From JAHEDH01 sp963753285 (GTDB lineage: Bacteria; Actinomycetota; Acidimicrobiia; Spongiisociales; ZC4RG35): a DNA stretch of 64,000 nucleotides. Location of the stretch: NCBI GenBank assembly GCA_963753285.1, contig CAVWBT010000002.1, forward strand, positions 124,001 to 188,000, in the 5' to 3' direction. Below are positions 52,829 to 61,703 of this stretch, piece after piece (positions within the stretch are counted from its first letter, which is position 1; each line of letters starts with the position of its first letter). The position numbers and the translations under genes were made by a program. Below the pieces are notes generated by a model. The model worked only from the letters and a program-made list of their open reading frames with translations, had not been told where the DNA came from and did no database searches.

Positions 52829-52910
52829 TGCCGGAGGTGGGACTCGAACCCACACGTCCTTTCGGACAATGGTGTTTGAGACCATCGCGTCTGCATTCCG
52901 CCACTCCGGC
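52829..52910 (-). tRNA. tRNA-Leu(CAA)
   Basis: Reading the reverse strand from 52910: acceptor GCCGGAG, an A-box region, anticodon stem ATGGT/ACCAT around loop CTCAAAC (anticodon CAA, codon UUG), a long variable arm of the leucine/serine type, GGTTCGAGTCC T-arm, and closing CTCCGGC plus discriminator A. 82 bases. CCA is not encoded. Confidence 0.95.
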
Positions 52911-52938
52911 TGAGTGTCTCAAAACACGAGGATACCAA

Positions 52939-53760
52939 TCAGCGCTTCGGCCCGACGAACCTGTCGAGCATTGCAACAGACTCCGATCGCGCAATGGACA
53001 CATTTCTACGATTCATTTGGCGCCACTTGATGCCCAGGGCGTCGAGTGAGTTGGTGAGAATCTCGCGGATGTCGGGAGATGCGTTCGTGAAGACGTAGCG
53101 CACGTATTGGTACTCCTTCCACCCCTCTGCCAGCTTCCGCCTGACGGGATTGATGAATCGACAGCCGTCGGAGTGCATGAGCCCACGGACGAGTTCCTGA
53201 TGCTCCTGAGGTCGCTGAGGTTGCTGCCACGACTCCAACCGGATCGGTCGCTCGTGCTTACGCCCCGCTCCGTGCTGCGGGAACACGCAGACCCAGTGCT
53301 TCCAGTTCGAGAACACCTCAGAGCATCCTTGACCCTCGTTCAATCCGACCTTTTCGCGACCGCCGACAATCGATATCGCATCGATCGTCTCGACCAGAAT
53401 CTCGGGGTAGTCCCACGTCATGGAGATCCGAAGCCGGAACACGCCACGTTTCACCTCGGACAGGCATCCATCGCCGAGATACTGACCAAGCAAATAGAAG
53501 TACGCCTCGCGATCACGAAGAGCGAACGCACGTGCGTCGCACGCGCCAGTGCAGACGCCGCCCGGATTTGTGCTTCCTACGACCACGCTGGGTCTCACTC
53601 CGGTCGCGCGGGTTGTTCGATACCCCGGATTCTCCTTCGCAGCGTGACGCCAGTCTCGGATCGTGCCTCTCGGGATGTCCAACCGGCGGGAGATCTCGCA
53701 GTCGTTGAGACCCTCGTCGACCAGGTCGAGGGCCGCTCTGAACTCGGATTCGGGTCTCAT
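52939..53760 (-). CDS. Stand-alone LAGLIDADG-like homing endonuclease with N-terminal helix-turn-helix
   Basis: 273 residues from ATG 53760. An N-terminal HTH (FRAALDLVDEGLNDCEISRRLDIPRGTIRDW) precedes an endonuclease-type domain with YFYLLGQYLGDGCLS (LAGLIDADG helix one), GLMHSDGCRFIN (helix two) and an end KR(N)VSIARSESVAMLDRFVGPKR. It is not within an intron or intein. It lies next to tRNA-Leu and polA. A LexA-like box overlaps the promoter. The frame continues upstream through polA, but that part is antisense noise. Confidence 0.85.
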   Translation of the reverse strand: MRPESEFRAALDLVDEGLNDCEISRRLDIPRGTIRDWRHAAKENPGYRTTRATGVRPSVVVGSTNPGGVCTGACDARAFALRDREAYFYLLGQYLGDGCLSEVKRGVFRLRISMTWDYPEILVETIDAISIVGGREKVGLNEGQGCSEVFSNWKHWVCVFPQHGAGRKHERPIRLESWQQPQRPQEHQELVRGLMHSDGCRFINPVRRKLAEGWKEYQYVRYVFTNASPDIREILTNSLDALGIKWRQMNRRNVSIARSESVAMLDRFVGPKR

Positions 53761-53766
53761 GGCTGC

Positions 53767-53772
53767 ACCGTA
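53767..53772 (-). promoter_or_regulatory. Leaderless -10 box for the homing-endonuclease-like gene
   Basis: TACGGT on the reverse strand, six bases before ATG 53760, directly beside the LexA-like palindrome. Confidence 0.5.
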
Positions 53773-53773
53773 G

Positions 53774-53789
53774 GCGAACACGTGTTCGA
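53774..53789. promoter_or_regulatory. LexA-type SOS box
   Basis: CGAACACGTGTTCG (53775-53788) is a perfect 14-base palindrome matching the actinobacterial LexA consensus CGAAC-N4-GTTCG. It abuts the -10 box of the reverse gene, an ideal repression site, and lies about 60 bases upstream of the forward gene at 53851. Confidence 0.7.
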
Positions 53790-53850
53790 TCACAATGGGT
53801 TCGATCCTGGCCTTCGAAGACCGGTTCGAATGACGTATCCTCGGGAGCCA

Positions 53851-54123
53851 ATGGCCCGCATCCACAAGCGACTGTTCAAAATCGCCGACGAGCTGGTGGC
53901 GCTCCGCGAAGAAGAGACTCAGGTGTCCGCCGAGCTCGACTACCACCGCTCGATCAACGACGACGCCCAGCGTGACGCGGTCGTCAGCGGGGCCAACATG
54001 GACCGGCTCGAGGCGTCGTCCACGGCGAAGGACGTCGAGCGGTTCATCAAGCGTCTCGAGCAGATCGCCAACCGCCGGCGCAAGCTGGAAGACAAGCGCG
54101 CCTCGCTGCTGCGCCGTCTCTGA
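53851..54123 (+). CDS. Small coiled-coil protein upstream of polA
   Basis: 90 residues, almost entirely charged helix: MARIHKRLFKIADELVALRE and a C-terminal DVERFIKRLEQIANRRRKLEDKRASLLRRL. TATCCT (53837-53842) is a plausible -10, nine bases before the ATG. It looks like a small conserved actinobacterial protein, but no function is known. Divergent from the SOS-box gene and 51 bases before polA. Confidence 0.7.
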   Translation: MARIHKRLFKIADELVALREEETQVSAELDYHRSINDDAQRDAVVSGANMDRLEASSTAKDVERFIKRLEQIANRRRKLEDKRASLLRRL

Positions 54124-54174
54124 TCGACCGAAAGAAGCCGCCATCTCGACCCTCCTCGCCCCTCCGGCCGTCTC

Positions 54175-56794
54175 GTGAGCAAGACGCTCGCCCTCCTCGA
54201 CGGTCACTCGCTGGCCTATCGCGCGTTCTTCGCCCTGCCGGAGGACCTCGCCACCTCGTCCGGACAGGTCACCAACGCCGCCTACGGCTTCACCCGGATG
54301 CTCGTCAAGCTGCTCGGCGATCATCATCCCGATGCCGTCGCCGTCGCCTGGGACGTCTCCCGTCAGACGTTCAGGACCGAGGAGTACAGCGAGTACAAGG
54401 CACAGCGAACCGCTGCGCCCGACAACTTCAAGAGCCAGTTGCCGCTCATCCGGGAAGTCCTCGACACCCTGGCGGTCCGTCAGCTCCAGATGGAGGGCTA
54501 CGAGGCGGATGACGTCATCGCTTCGGTCGCTGCGAAGGCGACGGAGGAAGGATGGGACGTTCTCGTCGTCACCGGCGATCGGGATGCGTTCCAGCTCGTC
54601 GACGATCACGTGACTGTGCTGTACACCAGGCGGGGCATCACCGACGTCGTGCGGGCAGACGCCGCCTACGTCGAGGAGCGGTACGGCATCACGCCGTCGC
54701 AGTATGTCGAGTACGCAGCGCTTCGAGGTGACACCTCCGACAACCTCCCGGGTGTGCCCGGTGTCGGCGAGAAGACCGCGGCGAAGCTGATCAACGCGTA
54801 CGGGTCGCTGGAGGGGATCTTTGCGGCCGTCGACGATCAGAGCCCGAAGCTCAGCGAGAACCTGCGCGCCCATGAGGAGCAGGTCCTCCTGAACCGCCGG
54901 CTCATGCGCCTCGTGTCGGATCTCGACATGGGAGCCGAGCCCGACGAGCTGGTTCGTGGAGAGTGGGATCGGAAGTCGGCGAAGGACCTCTTCGTCAGCT
55001 TGGAGTTCCACTCGCTGTGGGAGGACCTGATCGCCGTCCAGCCGGGCAGTGAGCAGACCGTCGAAGTGGTCGAGGCGGAGGGTGTCGTCGCCACGTCCGA
55101 GGCGGCAGTGGGAGCGCTCGCCACCGGTCGGCTGGTGATCGACTGGATCGAGGAGGGCTCGTTTGCGGGCCTCGCCGTGCTGACCGGGGAGGACTCTGCG
55201 GCGCTCGTGGAGATCGACGATCTGGAGCCGCTCCGGGCGGCTCTGTCCGACCCCGACGTCCCCAAGGTCGTCCACCATGGCAAGCCGCTGGTGAAGCGAC
55301 TGTTCGAGCACGGGTTCGACGTCAAGGGCCTCGAGTTCGACACCGCGCTCGCCGCCTACGTGGTGAACCCAGCGACGAGGGCGTACGACCTGGCGGAGGT
55401 GGCGCTCAAGTTCCTCGGGATGGAGCTCGACTCACCCGACGAGGAGGCAGCCGGGAGCGGCGGCCAGGGTGCGTTCGACTTCTCGGAGGGGCCCGACCTG
55501 GAGGCGGCTGCCCGCCGCGTTGTGGCGATCGACCGCCTGTCCCAGCAGCTGGCCACCGAGCTGTCCGACCGGGACGAGCTCGATCTGTTCAGGGAGATCG
55601 AGCTTCCGCTGGTGCTCACCCTCGCACACATGGAGGAGACGGGCATCAGGATCGACCGCCCGTATCTGGAGGAGTTGGGTGAGCGGCTGCGCGAGGAGCT
55701 CGGTTTCCTCGAGAAGAAGATCCACGAGCTCGCCGGGGAGCCGTTCAACGTCAATTCCACCGATCAGCTGCGGACCGTCTTGTTCGAGAACCTCGGGCTG
55801 CCGATCTCGAAGAAGACGTCGACGGGCAAGCCTTCGACCGACGCCAGCGTCCTCGAGAAGCTCGACCATCCGCTGGTCGATCACCTCCTGAAGTATCGGG
55901 AGCTCGAGAAGCTGCGCAGCACCTACGTCGACGGGTACCTGCCGTTGATCCGTGAGGACGGGCGCATCCACACCACCTTCAACCAGATGGCTGCTGCAAC
56001 CGGGAGGCTGTCTTCGGAGGAGCCGAATCTCCAGAACATCCCGGTGCGCTCTGAGTCGGGCATGACGATCCGTCGGGCGTTCATCGCCGAGGAAGGATGG
56101 ACGTTCGTCGTGGCCGACTATTCGCAGATCGAGTTGCGCATTCTCGCACACCTCTCGGAGGACGAGGGGTTGCTCGAGGCGTTCCGATCCGGCCAGGACG
56201 TCCACACCGCCACGTCGGCGCGGGTCTTCGGTGTCGAGCCGGAGCTGGTGAGCCCGGAGATGCGCCGGCGTGCCAAGGTCATCAATTTCGGGTTGTTGTA
56301 CGGGATGGAGGCGTTCGGCCTCGCTCAGCGTCTCGGCATCGGTCGGGATGAGGCGTCCGAGCACATGGACGCCTATTTCGGACAGTTCCCCGACGTCAAG
56401 GAGTTCATGGACGGGATGGTCACCGAGGCCCGGCGGAACGGGTACACCTCGACACTGTTCGGACGCCGCCGGTACCTCCCCGAGCTCAAGTCCGACAACT
56501 GGCGGATCCGTCAGATGGGGGAGCGGATGGCGCTCAACGCCCCGGTTCAGGGAACTGCCGCCGACATCATCAAGAAAGCGATGATCCAGCTCGAGGACGA
56601 ACTCGTATCGGCGGGGATGGAGACCCAGATGCTGCTCCAGATCCACGACGAGCTGATCCTCGAAGTCGCCTGCCCGCGAACTCGAGGCGGCGATCGACCT
56701 CACCGAGAGGTGATGGAGCACGTGGTCGACCTCGAAGTTCCCCTCACCGTCGACATCAACACCGGGCGCGAACCTCGCCGCAGTCAAGGGCTGA
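54175..56794 (+). CDS. polA: DNA polymerase I, with three small indels near the 3' end
   Basis: About 872 residues after correction. A 5'-3' exonuclease domain (DGHSLAYRAFFAL, VTGDRDAFQLV, about 1-290), a degenerate 3'-5' exonuclease domain and the family A polymerase domain follow: VVADYSQIELRILAHLS (motif A), RRRAKVINFGLLYGMEAFGLAQ (motif B) and LLQIHDELILEV (motif C). Beyond motif C the frame breaks: an extra base near 56668, a missing base near 56705, and an extra G at 56764-56766. Corrected, the tail reads PARELEAAIDLTREVMEHVVDLEVPLTVDINTGANLAAVKG and stops at 56792-56794. Confidence 0.93.
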
Positions 56795-56906
56795 AGCCGG
56801 TCGGATCGCGAACGGGACGATCCGCCGGTCAGAACAGCTCAACCGCCTGGGGCGGCATCGCGCGTGTCCGTGGCCACGAACTGGTGCGCGCCCGATCCGC
56901 AGTGGA

Positions 56907-56912
56907 TACCCT
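56907..56912 (+). promoter_or_regulatory. Leaderless -10 box for the cyclase-ATPase gene
   Basis: TACCCT, exactly seven bases before ATG 56920. This supports the cyclase gene as separate from polA. Confidence 0.5.
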
Positions 56913-56919
56913 CGCGCCG

Positions 56920-59607
56920 ATGGAACACGAGGCCCGTCGGCTGGCTGCGGTGATGTTCAGCGACATGGTGGGTTACACCGCATTGATGCAGTCGGACGAG
57001 GCCGACACCCGCGCACGACGCCGACGTTGGATCGATGCGATGGAGCGTCGCCATGCCGAGCACGGCGGCCGGGTCGCCAAGTGGATGGGCGACGGAGCGA
57101 TGTCCGTGTTCACCAGCGCCGTCGAGGCCGTCCTCGCCGCCACCGCCATCCAACAGGACCTCCGCACCGGTGATCCCGTAGACGTCCGCATCGGCATCCA
57201 TCTCGGCGAGATCGTCGAGGAGGCCGGTGACGTGCTCGGCGACGCCGTCAATCTGGCATCGCGAGTCGAGTCGTTCGCCGTTCCGGGGAGTGTGCTCGTG
57301 TCCGACCTGGTCGCCGATGCCGTCACGAACCAGCCCGATCTGGCCTTCCGGGAACTGGGCCGGTTCCGGTTCAAGAACGTGGGTCGCCCGCTGACGCTCC
57401 ACGCCGTGTCCGCCCGCGGACTCGTCATGCCCGGCACCGACGAACTCGTCGGGAAAGGCGAAGCGCTGCGCACGTTCCCTGCGAGTCTCCCGCGCCGGCC
57501 TGCCTCCTTCGTGGGACGCGACGGGGACGTCGCGCGACTCGCCTCCCTGCTCGAGGGACATCGATTGGTGACGATCACCGGGCCCGGCGGCACCGGGAAG
57601 ACGACGCTGGCGACTGCGACCGCGCACACCGTGCGGGAGCAGTTCGAGGCCATCGCGTTCGTGTATCTCGCACCGGTGTCGCACCCCGACGATGTCGCCG
57701 TCACCATCGCGGAGGCGCTCGACGTGAAGGAAGCCGAGCAGAGGACCGCCCTCGAGGCCATCGCGGAGCGGATCGGATCGAGTGACCTCCTCCTCGTACT
57801 CGACAATCTGGAGCAGGTGATCCAATCGGGCAGCGATCTCTCGATCTTGCTCGACCGGTGCCCGGGCCTCCGCCTGCTCGTCACCAGCAGGGGACCGCTG
57901 CGAGTCTCGGACGAGCTCGTCCACGATCTGGCCCCGCTCGACGTCGACGGGGACGATGCCCGAGTCGCTTCGTCTCACGCCATGGAGCTGCTGGTGGCCG
58001 CAGCGCAGAAACGCAGCCAGGCATTCGCGGTGACTGATGGGAACCGGAGCGCCCTCGTGACGATCTGCCGGAGACTCGATGGGCTTCCGCTGGCGCTCGA
58101 ACTCGCAGCCGGCCGACTGACCGTTCTGTCCCCGCAGGCGGTTGCCGACAGACTCGACGACGCCATGGTCGTGCTGGCGGGCGGTTCGCGTGACGCCGAC
58201 GACAGGCACCAGAGACTCTCGGCGACCATCTCGTGGAGTCACGATCTGCTCGATTCCTCGCAACGAGAGCTGTTTGCGGCACTCTCCGTCTTTCCGGGGG
58301 AGGCGTCGATCGAGGCGATCGAGGCGGTTGCGGGCCGTGACGTCCTCGACGATCTCTCGACGCTGGTGGACGTCGCGCTCGTCCGCGCCGTGCATGGGAG
58401 GTTTTCGCTGCTCGGAACCATTCGGCAGTTCGCTGCGGCGGCCCTCGACACTTCGGGATTGGAATCCGAAACGCGCGCTCGCCATGCGGCTCACGTGGCG
58501 GATCAGGCGCTGATGATCGAGCGGGGGATAGAAGGAGGAGACCAACTCGCCGCGCTGGAGCGCGGGATCGAGTTGGACGCCGATTTCGCCGAAGTGCTCG
58601 AGTGGTGTGTGTCCGGCGACGGCGATGTCGAGCTGGGGCTCGGGCTCGCCGGGTCCCTCTGGATGTACTGGCATTTTCGTGGCAAGCACCTGACGAGCAT
58701 CCGCTTCACGAGGCTGCTCCTCGAGCGAGGGGGAACGGCGCCCACGATCGGGCGCTGCCGTGCCCTGCTCGCCCTCGGGCTCGCAGAGTGGAGCGTTGGC
58801 CGCATCGAGGACGCGGGACGGACATGGCGACGGTCATTCGAACTGTCAGAGATGCTCGAGCTTCCGGCCACCGGGGCCCGGGCGGCATTCTGCGTCGGTG
58901 TTGCGGAGCTCGCCACCGATCCTGCGGGCGCAGTCGAGTGGACCGGTCGAGGTCGCGAGATCGCCGAGGCCATCGGAGATCGCTGGGCGTCGGCGTTCGC
59001 ACTGGGGTTTCAGGCCCTGGCGATGGCGCTCGTGGGGGACCTCGACGGAGCGGCCCGGGGATTCATGGAGGCGCTTGCGATCCAGGAGTCGATCGGGGAT
59101 CACGAGGGTGCCGGGTTTGCGCTCGGCGGGCTCGCCTTTCTCGCCGCAGCCTCGGGTGACGACGGCGCGGCGGTCGAGTTCTACGAGCGCTCGACGGCGG
59201 AGTACTCCGTCATCGACGACCGGGCCGAAGTCGCACGCGTGCTCGGCGAACTCGCCTGGGTGCTCCTTCGATTGGGGGACCACGACGCGGCCGGTGCTCG
59301 CTTCTTGGAGGCCGCCCGGGCGTACCGGGACGTGGCCAGTGCCCGCGGCATGGGCACCTCCCTGATCGGGCTGGCTGCGACAGCGGCCTCAATCGGGGAC
59401 CACGAGCAGGCGGCGGTGATCGCCGCTGCGGCCGAGGTCCTCTCGGCGGGCGAGGGCATCGTCAATGTCTACGCCGACTCACCGGTCGGGGTCGATCTCA
59501 TCGCAGGAGCTCGCGATTCGCTGGGAAGCGGCCTCGCAGCCGCCGACGCCCGTGGACGGAGCATGGACGCCGACGAGGTCCTGGCCTTCGCCGTGACGGA
59601 CCTCTGA
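56920..59607 (+). CDS. Class III adenylate/guanylate cyclase domain fused to an AAA/NB-ARC-like ATPase and TPR region
   Basis: 895 residues from ATG 56920. The N-terminal cyclase domain has both metal aspartates (MFSDMVGYT and WMGDGAMSVF) and GDAVNLASRVES. Then an STAND-type ATPase with P-loop ITGPGGTGKTTLATA, Walker B LLLVLDNLEQV, and LPLALELAAGRL. The C-terminal half (about 480-895) consists of TPR-like helices. It would sense a ligand or partner and adjust cyclic-nucleotide output or act as a regulator. The frame runs into polA only because polA lost its stop. Confidence 0.88.
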   Translation: MEHEARRLAAVMFSDMVGYTALMQSDEADTRARRRRWIDAMERRHAEHGGRVAKWMGDGAMSVFTSAVEAVLAATAIQQDLRTGDPVDVRIGIHLGEIVEEAGDVLGDAVNLASRVESFAVPGSVLVSDLVADAVTNQPDLAFRELGRFRFKNVGRPLTLHAVSARGLVMPGTDELVGKGEALRTFPASLPRRPASFVGRDGDVARLASLLEGHRLVTITGPGGTGKTTLATATAHTVREQFEAIAFVYLAPVSHPDDVAVTIAEALDVKEAEQRTALEAIAERIGSSDLLLVLDNLEQVIQSGSDLSILLDRCPGLRLLVTSRGPLRVSDELVHDLAPLDVDGDDARVASSHAMELLVAAAQKRSQAFAVTDGNRSALVTICRRLDGLPLALELAAGRLTVLSPQAVADRLDDAMVVLAGGSRDADDRHQRLSATISWSHDLLDSSQRELFAALSVFPGEASIEAIEAVAGRDVLDDLSTLVDVALVRAVHGRFSLLGTIRQFAAAALDTSGLESETRARHAAHVADQALMIERGIEGGDQLAALERGIELDADFAEVLEWCVSGDGDVELGLGLAGSLWMYWHFRGKHLTSIRFTRLLLERGGTAPTIGRCRALLALGLAEWSVGRIEDAGRTWRRSFELSEMLELPATGARAAFCVGVAELATDPAGAVEWTGRGREIAEAIGDRWASAFALGFQALAMALVGDLDGAARGFMEALAIQESIGDHEGAGFALGGLAFLAAASGDDGAAVEFYERSTAEYSVIDDRAEVARVLGELAWVLLRLGDHDAAGARFLEAARAYRDVASARGMGTSLIGLAATAASIGDHEQAAVIAAAAEVLSAGEGIVNVYADSPVGVDLIAGARDSLGSGLAAADARGRSMDADEVLAFAVTDL

Positions 59608-59774
59608 TCACCCTCGGGTCCGCAGGAAGGGTCCCGGCATCGTCAGAGGCCGTGACGTGTGCGACGTCGAGAGGTCGACCGGATCGAGCCGCAATCGGCC
59701 TCCGAGCACCCTGGGTCGGCATCGAGCCGACGGCGGGGACGCCTGATCCGCCTGGTGGTCGAAGCGACTCGCCA

Positions 59775-59804
59775 TTGCGCGCACGGCGAGTTGCCTGGTA
59801 CCAT
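59775..59804 (+). promoter_or_regulatory. Candidate rpsA promoter
   Basis: TTGCGC (59775-59780), an 18-base spacer and TACCAT (59799-59804). Transcription from about 59811 would give a leader of about 67 bases. The RBS-like GGAGG (59857-59861) is 16 bases from the ATG, further than usual. The preceding 59608-59774 shows nothing recognisable. Confidence 0.5.
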
Positions 59805-59877
59805 CTCGCTGCCCCCTGACTCTGCGTCTTTGGCGCGGTGATGGGGAGACTTCTTTGGAGGAAACAGAAACCCACTT

Positions 59878-61467
59878 ATGGCAGACAACGAGACCGCGCC
59901 CGAGGCCGAGGACACCACGTCCGAGGCCGTAGAGGCCGAAACCCCGAAGGATCAGGCAGCGGAAGCAGCCGATCCCACCCCCGAGGCCCCGGCCTTGGAG
60001 ACCCCCGCCGAGGCTCCCGCAGAGGACGCCGAGGCTCCCGCAGAAGATGTCGAGGCTTCCACAGAGGATGCAGCCGAGGTTCCTGCCGGAGACACGGACG
60101 AGACGCCGGCAGTAGAGGCTCCGACCGAAACCGCCGATGCGGCGCCCGAGGTCGAGGTCAAGCTGGCCTCCAGCAACGAGCCGCTGCCGACCGACGGTCC
60201 CGCCGCGATCGTGGCGCCGGACCTGAGCGACCTTCCCGACGACATCGAGGACGATTTCGAGGCTGCCATTGCGGCCACCGTCATCGAGTTCAAGGAAGGC
60301 GACATCGTCGAAGGCACCGTCGTCGGGGTGGATCAGGACGGGGCGATGGTCGACATCGGCTACAAGTCCGAGGGTCTGATTCCCGCCGAAGAGCTGTCGA
60401 TTCGCAAGAACGTCGATCCGAAGACCGTCGTTTCGGTCGGTGAGCGGGTCGAGGCGCTCGTCCTCAACAAGGAGGACGACGAGGGCCGGCTCATCATGTC
60501 GAAGAAGCGCGCCCAGTACGAGCGTGCATGGGGCCGCATCCAGCGGATCACCGATTCCGGTGAGACCGTCAAGGGAACGGTCATCGAGGTCGTCAAGGGC
60601 GGACTCATCGTCGACATCGGCCTGCGTGGTTTCCTCCCCGCGTCGCTGGTCGATCTGCGCCGTGTGCGCGATCTCGATCCCTTCATCGGCGAAGAGATCG
60701 AAGCCAAGGTCATCGAACTCGATCGCAACCGCAACAACGTCGTGCTGTCACGCCGTGCCTATCTCGAAGAGGAGCAGGCCGAGCAGCGGCAGGCCTTCCT
60801 CGACGATCTCGCCGAGGGCGAGGTCCGCGAGGGCGTCGTCTCGTCGGTCGTCAACTTCGGAGCGTTCGTCGATCTCGGCGGGATGGACGGGCTCGTGCAC
60901 GTCTCCGAGCTGTCCTGGCAGCATGTCAACCATCCGTCGGAGGTCGTGAAGGTCGGCGACAAGGTCACCATCAAGGTGCTCGAGGTCGATCTCGATCGTG
61001 AGCGTATTTCGCTCTCGATCCGTCAGACCCTCAAGGACCCGTGGGAGGTCTTCGCGGCCGAGCATGAAGTGGGCTCGGTCGTGGAGGGCAAGGTCATCAA
61101 GACCGTCCCGTTCGGTGCATTCGTGTCGGTGGCCGACGGGGTCGAAGGCCTGGTCCACGTTTCCGAGATCGCCGTACATCGGGTCGAATCGCCCGAGCTG
61201 GAGCTCTCGATCGGACAGACCGTCGAGGCGAAGATCACCGAGCTCGACGACGAGCGCCGGCGGGTCAGCCTCTCGATCAAGCAGGCACTGCCCGACTGGA
61301 AGGAGCGGGAGGCGGCGATGAACGCACCTCGCAACAAGCGGCCGCAGCGTCGTGAGTTCGAGCGTGAGTTCGGGCCGGCCGAAGAGGAGCGCCCACCGGT
61401 TGCGGTCGACGCTTCGCTCGAGGCGATCCTCCAGGAGCTCAAGGAACGCGGCATCGGCCGTCGGTGA
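59878..61467 (+). CDS. rpsA: 30S ribosomal protein S1
   Basis: 529 residues. An unusually long acidic Ala/Glu/Pro-rich N-terminal extension (about 1-120) precedes four S1 RNA-binding domains (starting near GDIVEGTVVGVDQDGAMVDIG, GETVKGTVIEVVKGGLIVDIG, GEVREGVVSSVVNFGAFVDLG, GSVVEGKVIKTVPFGAFVSVA). The C-terminus is basic then acidic (RRVSLSIKQALPDWKER...LKERGIGRR). S1 helps load mRNA on the 30S subunit. polA followed by rpsA is a conserved actinobacterial order; coaE, often next, is missing here. Confidence 0.96.
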   Translation: MADNETAPEAEDTTSEAVEAETPKDQAAEAADPTPEAPALETPAEAPAEDAEAPAEDVEASTEDAAEVPAGDTDETPAVEAPTETADAAPEVEVKLASSNEPLPTDGPAAIVAPDLSDLPDDIEDDFEAAIAATVIEFKEGDIVEGTVVGVDQDGAMVDIGYKSEGLIPAEELSIRKNVDPKTVVSVGERVEALVLNKEDDEGRLIMSKKRAQYERAWGRIQRITDSGETVKGTVIEVVKGGLIVDIGLRGFLPASLVDLRRVRDLDPFIGEEIEAKVIELDRNRNNVVLSRRAYLEEEQAEQRQAFLDDLAEGEVREGVVSSVVNFGAFVDLGGMDGLVHVSELSWQHVNHPSEVVKVGDKVTIKVLEVDLDRERISLSIRQTLKDPWEVFAAEHEVGSVVEGKVIKTVPFGAFVSVADGVEGLVHVSEIAVHRVESPELELSIGQTVEAKITELDDERRRVSLSIKQALPDWKEREAAMNAPRNKRPQRREFEREFGPAEEERPPVAVDASLEAILQELKERGIGRR

Positions 61468-61472
61468 TCCTT

Positions 61473-61490
61473 GACCCCGGCATCGGGGTC
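61473..61490 (+). terminator. Hairpin after rpsA
   Basis: GACCCCG (61473-61479) pairs with CGGGGTC (61484-61490) across loop GCAT, six bases past the rpsA stop. No T-run follows. Confidence 0.55.
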
Positions 61491-61524
61491 GGTAGTCTCG
61501 AGCTGATTTCTTGCTTAAGTCGGT

Positions 61525-61561
61525 GGGTTGGGCCGTCGACAACGTGTTGACGGTCCAACCC
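61525..61561 (+). promoter_or_regulatory. Long RNA hairpin in the rpsA-cpaB spacer
   Basis: A 17-base-pair stem (61525-61541 with 61545-61561, loop ACG) containing two G-T pairs, which are G-U in plus-strand RNA but A-C on the other strand, so it is formed in rightward RNA. A second hairpin CTCGCC-GAGA-GGCGAG follows near 61639-61655. The rest of the 236-base spacer (61468-61703) holds no gene; it may be a leader of the pilus operon. Confidence 0.55.
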
Positions 61562-61703
61562 ATGACCGCATCACCTCGATGTGGCAGGGCGAGACCTACA
61601 AACGAAGAGAAGAGGGGACCGGAACCGCGTCAGGGGACTCGCCGAGAGGCGAGGGTGGTGACATCGTTCTAGGTCGAGAACCGTTCATATTTGAGGAGCG
61701 TTG

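Noticed and set aside
53761..55311. N-terminal extension of the endonuclease-like gene antisense to polA
   Set aside because: The frame is open only as the shadow of polA; the leaderless -10 and SOS box at 53767-53789 fix the start at 53760.
54175..59607. A single 1810-residue polA-cyclase fusion protein
   Set aside because: The polA family tail is present in other frames just after motif C, and the cyclase has its own -10 and start. The continuous frame is an indel artefact.
61468..61703. Cyclic-di-GMP (GEMM) riboswitch before cpaB
   Set aside because: The conserved GEMM sequences such as the GCAAA and GACGCAAAGC segments are absent.
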